Part shown: positions 59,001 through 64,000 of the stretch, in pieces
Layout of the letters: each line of letters begins with the position of its first letter
Position numbering within the stretch: the first letter of the stretch is position 1
From: Musa acuminata AAA Group
Taxonomy: Eukaryota > Streptophyta > Magnoliopsida > Zingiberales > Musaceae
Assembly: GCF_036884655.1 (NCBI RefSeq)
Contig: NC_088335.1
Span: 43,592,501-43,656,500 of the forward strand
Reading direction: 5' to 3'
DNA length: 64,000 bases
Notes under the pieces: model-generated
What the model saw: the letters and a program-made list of their open reading frames with translations, nothing else
Told to the model about the DNA's origin: nothing
Databases searched by the model: none
Program-made: the position numbers and the translations under genes

Positions 59001-61256
59001 TCTTTCTCTTTCTCCTTTTGTTTTATGTATTTTAGGCACCGTGGTAAGACATAAATGGCACATTGTGTTTTACATTCTTCTTTCAAACTTGAGCAGGTTG
59101 GAGCACAAACAGAAACAGAGCTAAAAGAGAAGAAATTGAGAGTTGAAGATGCCCTGAATGCTACCAAGGTATGTCTTTTAGCTGTCAAATTGAGTTTCAT
59201 CATTGGGTATGCCATATCTGTATAAGAGTTACATCTTTATCGCCCATCTTCATATTATAATTTTATGTTTAGGCTGCTGTTGAGGAAGGTATTGTTGTTG
59301 GTGGTGGTTGTACCCTTCTGAGGCTTGCTTCGAAAGTCGATGCCATCAAGGAGACTCTTGATAATGATGAGCAAAAGGTTAGCAGTACACATAATAAAAA
59401 TTCCTCTCTTAGGAGAAGACACTTGTGGTTCATGTGCAACGCAAACTTTTCTAAATACTGACAGGCAAAGACTTGTTATGTCAATGCTTTCTTGCTTGTG
59501 TTACTTTTGCAGGTTGGAGCAGACATAGTAAAGAGGGCCTTGAGCTACCCACTTAAGTTGATTGCTAAAAATGCCGGTGTAAATGGAAGTGTGGTAACAG
59601 AGAAGGTATCGATGCCTTAGGTTTTCTTGCATTAGTGTCTGTTAAACAGATTTGCATTTTACGCAACTCATTTGACTGATAATTACAATAGGTGCTGAGC
59701 AATGAAAACTTCAAGTTTGGTTACAATGCTGCTACGGGAATATATGAGGATTTGATGGCTGCGGGTATAATTGATCCTACCAAGGTTCGTATGTTTCCTT
59801 CCCTGCAAGTGGTGTCCCTTGTTTACATGAAACAAAAATCTCCTGTCTGGTAATATGTAACTCTTTCAGAAGAACTCGTAATGTTTTGCAGTAGGAATCA
59901 TGGGTCACTACCTATCTCATTTCCATGCTGTTACAGGATTAGTAATTTAGTGCCTTACTGGCATTTTCCATCCATTCGGCTGATCAATTATAGTTTGATT
60001 ATTATTTTCCTGTTTAATGAACAAATGCACTAGTATGCTGAAGGCTTTTTATGAATCAATCACAATTAGAGCAATTATAATTAGCTTTTCCTGTTTAATG
60101 AACAAATGCACTTGCAAGCTGAAGGCTTTTTGTAGAGATTAGGATTCTTGACTTTTGTCATCAGAATCATAGTCAGAATTTTTTTGCTTGTATTTAAGCA
60201 ATCTAAAATTGCATAAGGAATGTTAGTTTGTCTAAATCGTATTGTTCTATCGCAGTACAAGATATTAATATGTGAACTTGGATTCTTCTTCCTGAAAGTA
60301 AGGTAACATTGAAAGTGAGGTATTGGAGCAGACAGGTAATTTTGGTGCAGGGCTGTGAAGAGTGAAATTTACTATAATATGTATAATCATTAAATGATGC
60401 ATGGATATGAAATATTAATTTAATTTACTTAATATTTGAGGACCCTTGAAGCCCAGTCCGAATGTTATTCTAGTACTTTCTGACCTTGTGGTACCAAACG
60501 ATGTACCCAGAAAGAAAATAAACCTCTTTATGGATATTATGAGCATAAGCTTCTGGGTTACAGATATAGTCTGTCACATGCCTTTTCTTTCCCTGGTTGA
60601 TTCAGGCCCATCCTTGGGCCATACAAAAGGGTGGCAACTCCACCCCCTGTACAAGTGGCAGTAGAAGCCCATATAACCAGCAACAAGAAAACTCTTCTGT
60701 TCCAAAGTCCTGCTAAAACATAGGCAACAATTTGTGAATGACAAATTTGAAATTTAAATTTCCTTTAACATCACTGTTTGATCTGGAGACCATACATATG
60801 TTTGGTGGCATTGCATTTAAACTGCTACCAAAATAATGTCTAGTTACCTTATATATTTATTCGGTGGTAGATGAAAAAAAAAAAAAATCATGTGCATATC
60901 GGATTCTTTGTTTTAATATGATTGGTTGACACCAAATAGTGGTGAATATGTCCCCGCTCCAAACCCAACTGTTGCATCTGCTGTAGGAAGTCGAGCTTAC
61001 CTTTATGAATGAAACAGGTGGTGAGATGTTGCTTGGAACATGCTGCTTCAGTAGCCAAGACTTTCCTCACATCAGACGTTGTGGTTGTTGACATCAAAGA
61101 GCCCGAAACTCTTCCTGCAGGAAATCCAATGGACAACTCAGGTATTTTCATTACCAAACGACACTCGGAATATTTATTCGTATTTGCTTTCCACTTCATT
61201 TGCCTTCTGATGTGATGTGTGTTATATGGCGTTTGTCGTCAGGTTATGGCTACTAA
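56008..61256 (+). CDS. CPN60B: Chaperonin 60 subunit beta, chloroplastic, 612 aa
   Basis: Fourteen coding exons: 56008-56259, 56371-56496, 57338-57475, 57552-57647, 57771-58013, 58294-58528, 58628-58797, 58870-58947, 59097-59168, 59273-59377, 59513-59605, 59692-59784, 61018-61141 and 61243-61256. All junctions are GT-AG and the total is 1839 nt in one frame. Residues 1 to about 65 are a Ser-rich plastid transit peptide. The mature part begins near [12 protein letters not shown]. GroEL signatures follow: [14 protein letters not shown], the nucleotide-binding [10 protein letters not shown] (about 154-163), [16 protein letters not shown], and the C-terminal end MDNSGYGY typical of the beta type. 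With Cpn60 alpha and Cpn20/10 it folds stromal proteins including the Rubisco large subunit. The last exon supplies only four codons. Intron 12 is the longest coding-region intron (1.2 kb). Confidence 0.97.
60009..60134. repeat. 45-bp direct repeat, 81-bp period, in Cpn60 intron 12
   Basis: CCTGTTTAATGAACAAATGC and the next 25 bp occur at about 60009 and 60090, with few differences. Confidence 0.85.
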
Positions 61257-62288
61257 TTACACGATGGTATTATCCTTTTCTGCCGCAAATTTTTCTTGAA
61301 TTACTTCGACTGGAGAGGATGGATCATTAGATGAGGCTGATCTAAGTTAGGTTTCCAAGTTGGTAGCGGAGATTCAAACAGGCATAGCACGAGAGCCTCA
61401 GTTCAATGGATCAGTATTTTACATGATAGTAGTGTTATGAATGCGAAATTTTGCAGTGAAACAACTTTGCTTTTTATTGCTTGTTTTCAACCTTCGCCGA
61501 TATCTGTTCGTGTTTTTGCTTGGAATTATTACTAATGAATCTCTTGCCAGACTTGTTGTAAACATCGCTATGCTTTCATTAACTTTTTGTATGCAATCAA
61601 AAAAGTTAAACGTACAAAAAGTAATATACCACAATAATGCTTGCAATCAATTCATCCAAATGTTTAAATATCATGTTTTAGCAGCTGAGTGTTTCATTAA
61701 GGGCATAATTTTAGACATGTTGCTTAGTATTTTGTTAATAATATTGTGCTAAGAATCATTTTAGCAAAACAATGAATTTTATTTTTCTCGGAAGGCGACT
61801 CTATTTATTTTTCAGATAATGCCTCTTATTTATTGAAATTTCGTAAATGCCCCTTTCCTTCCCCTTTCGCTGTCCATGGCCTTCCCTTCGTCGACGTCGC
61901 CTGCTCACTTGTTGTCATTACGAGGCCTGACCCTTTGTTCGACGCCTTCCTCGCCACTTGTCGCCTCCGCCCATTCCCCGTCCACCGCCTCTATATGCTA
62001 CTCGCCTCCTCTATTCAAACCCATTATTTCTACCCGCCTCGTCAGTAGTTGATACGATTGGGTATGTCGCTCGGTCCCTGTGCTGCACCCATCGGTGGGG
62101 CCGACGTCGTATCCCTGTACCGCAAGTTAAGGGGGGTAAGCGGGTACAAAAGCACGTTGACATATCTTTGTTCCCGTAGATCCAGCAACTAAAACCTTTC
62201 CCGGCGAATCGTTAACCGGCTGAAGATCAATTTTTGTCTTGCTTTCGCTGGATATTCTCACCCCACGAAGAAGGTATTTGATTCGGTG
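61257..62288. other. Cpn60 3' region, spacer and TM9SF promoter
   Basis: The Cpn60 3' untranslated region probably extends to about 61530. At 61850-62110 a GC-rich, CT-rich block lacks a supported frame. No TATA box is clear before 62289. Confidence 0.45.
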
Positions 62289-62434
62289 ATGGCGAAGGCG
62301 GAGTCAGCTGCGCTGCTGCGTCTGCTGTTGGCGTGCGGGTTGAGAGCCGGTGCGGATGGATCTAATCACAGGTACAAGGAGGGCGATCGCGTCCCGTTCT
62401 ATGCGAACAAGGTCGGACCTTTCCACAACCCAAG
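62289..62434 (+). CDS. TM9SF/nonaspanin (TMN) protein, first exon only
   Basis: ATG at 62289 opens MAKAESAALLRLLLACGLRA, a signal-peptide-like N terminus, then HRYKEGDRVPFYANKVGPFHNP. The YKEGDxVPFYANKVGPFHNP segment is the hallmark of the lumenal domain start in plant transmembrane-nine proteins. The exon ends at a GTAATT donor (62435) in phase 2. TM9SF proteins work in Golgi and endosome membranes and in cell-wall and copper-related trafficking. No further exon is seen to the end of the window: the intron is occupied by an LTR element from about 62527. The rest may lie beyond 64000, or the gene may be disrupted. The TMN subfamily number cannot be set from this exon. Confidence 0.72.
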
Positions 62435-62526
62435 GTAATTTGAGTCTTCTTCTACCCATGCTCATCGATCTCCGAGTGCCTGATTACTTTTCCGTCATAG
62501 TGTCGTAGACAAACTTCTAAACAGGA

Positions 62527-64000
62527 TGTTTGATGTAATGCTTATGTATGTCCATGTCTTTTGGTATGTTCATGCTCTGCACAGCATGTAGAGGGACGAC
62601 CGAAAGCTTAATAGTCTCATTTTAGTTAGGTTGGTGGCCGCTTTAGGTTTATAAATAAAGATTGTGTCATGTGGACATGTGCGAGAGATTTTCGGTCTGT
62701 AATGGATCATTTTATCCTTTATTGTGTAACTGTTCAGAGCTTATAAAGTCTGTTTGTAATTTGCATTATCTATGAAGTGTTTTCAGAGATGTTTGCTTAT
62801 GGATCTCGAGTGAGCGTTTTCTCTATCCCGTTCTCTCTTTTGTGGGTCCTAATAGATCATGGGAGGCTTCAAGGAGGCTGTCCTTTGCGGACGGACACGC
62901 AAGGGTGCCGCACGACTTAGGCAAAGCCAGCTAAGTCCGTGACAGATGGTATCAGAGTGGGACAAGCACTCATAGAAACACTTAGCATGCAAACGTGGGG
63001 GACCTAGCGGGGCTGCGTTGAGGGCAGTCAGCACACGCGTGACCGTTTGGGGGGAAAACAGGCATGAAGATGTAGGGAAAAAGAGTCGCTCGGAGGAGCG
63101 GACATCTGAGATTGATATTCAGAGGAATGACCAACCCTTCACGCAAGAGGCATCACGAGAACAGACAAGCTTGGAAGAATACGAAGCGTACAAAGGTTGG
63201 GATGACTGAGTTTGAGCTACGGCTCAATGTTAACAACTATACTTGATGGTGTTCAAGGCAAGTGAGGCGCTTGGTAAAGGATGAGACCATACAAGGTGGA
63301 ATGAGTTGATCAACAACCGAAAGAGTTATGCAAAACTCACAGAGGTGAGGGGAATTGCTAGCTCGAAGAATTTGGTCCTCATGCATGGGCTTGTATGCGG
63401 ACGATGGAATATTCATGGCCATCCCAAGGTGATCGAAACTCGGCGCTATGGAGCATTGAAACTTTCTCTTCGGCATGTGAAGGATACGTCCGTAGGAGGC
63501 TGAAGTGTGCAACGAGTTAAGCATGTTGCTAGGCCTTGAGTGGTGCAGCGAGGGCTGTATTAACGTGGAGTCGCAATCTAGCAAGTGCGTTTGCAGGAGG
63601 CAGAACAATGCATAGTTTGTTCAGTAGATTTGAGTAGTCCAAGGGGATGGTGGTCTCCGAAACGAAGAGAGATGTTACTCCAACGGGACAGTTATCCAGG
63701 AGGGATAAGTCCCGGCTCTCCAGAGGGAGAATCATATGGGACAGACCTCATACGTTGAGGAGGAGTACCTCAACAAACAACAACTCCACGAAGCTCAATG
63801 GACTGAGCAAGTGATGAGGAGTCGTCGCATGATCTCGCTCGAGAGAATGCATTGGTGGATGCATTGCGAGATCAAGTGGGGGAGTGACCTAAAGCAACAC
63901 AAATGAAGGCACACTTGGAGTCGATATGGAGATCAGACTCAAGGGAGGGCTGACCCATGTAATGGTGGGTGCGAGGGCCACCATCAACTCAATGCAAAAA
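62527..64000 (+). mobile_element. LTR retrotransposon entering at the right edge
   Basis: A 5' LTR of about 418 bp (about 62527-62944, TATA-like TATAAATAAA at about 62650, end CCGTGACA) is followed by the primer-binding site TGGTATCAGAG at 62947-62957. The following 1 kb is a non-coding leader with only short frames, so a gypsy-type or large non-autonomous element is likely. A purine tract AAGTGGGGGAG near 63874 is not followed by a copy of this LTR. The element continues past the window. Confidence 0.65.

Noticed and set aside
63874..63890. AAGTGGGGGAG as the 3' polypurine tract of the right-edge element
   Set aside because: The sequence that follows does not match the LTR at about 62527, so a 3' LTR start here is not supported.

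Overview
The window is nuclear DNA of a flowering plant, almost certainly a monocot. The evidence is spliced genes with GT-AG introns, AT-rich spacers, GC-rich first exons, GA/CT-rich leaders, a 14-exon gene for plastid chaperonin 60 beta, and many nested LTR retrotransposons. A banana-like (Zingiberales/Musa) source is my best guess from the general look of the genes and repeats; I could not verify it.

Seven gene models are supported. In order they are: a small unrecognised coiled-coil protein (7627-8343, minus); a phytochrome-interacting ankyrin-repeat (PIA-like) protein (16902-20159, plus, 3 exons); a PUT-type polyamine/amino-acid transporter (27603-31157, minus, start codon on its own small exon); mitochondrial succinate dehydrogenase subunit 4 (32664-37728, minus, 2 exons, 4.4-kb intron); a mitochondrial P-class PPR protein close to Arabidopsis At1g07590 (39805-42305, minus, 2 exons); chloroplast Cpn60 beta (56008-61256, plus, 14 coding exons); and the first exon of a TM9SF/nonaspanin gene (62289-62434, plus). 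A weaker spliced transcription unit lies at about 2710-5565, with exon-like relics at 6355-6526 and about 26885-27590.

Between the genes lie transposable elements. A decayed Ty1/copia element at 10470-15950 has no visible 5' LTR. A decayed reverse-strand Ty3/gypsy element (21065-26856) is interrupted by a solo copia LTR (22824-24485). At 43083-54071 there is a three-level nest: a Mutator-like element with 9-bp target duplications holds a Sirevirus-like copia element with 5-bp target duplications, which holds another solo copia LTR with 5-bp target duplications. The Sirevirus-like element keeps gag and a downstream extra ORF, but no protease, integrase, reverse transcriptase or RNase H is visible. 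A further LTR element starts at about 62527, inside intron 1 of the TM9SF gene, and runs off the right edge. Smaller terminal-inverted-repeat elements sit in the introns of the transporter and SDH4 genes.

The genes are unrelated housekeeping loci (plastid protein folding, mitochondrial complex II, organelle RNA processing, polyamine transport, light signalling, endomembrane), not an operon or cluster. The most unusual sequence features are the repeat arrays in the Sirevirus-like LTRs, which recur ahead of its extra ORF, and a 125-bp triplication that copies the transporter's start codon together with its splice donor.
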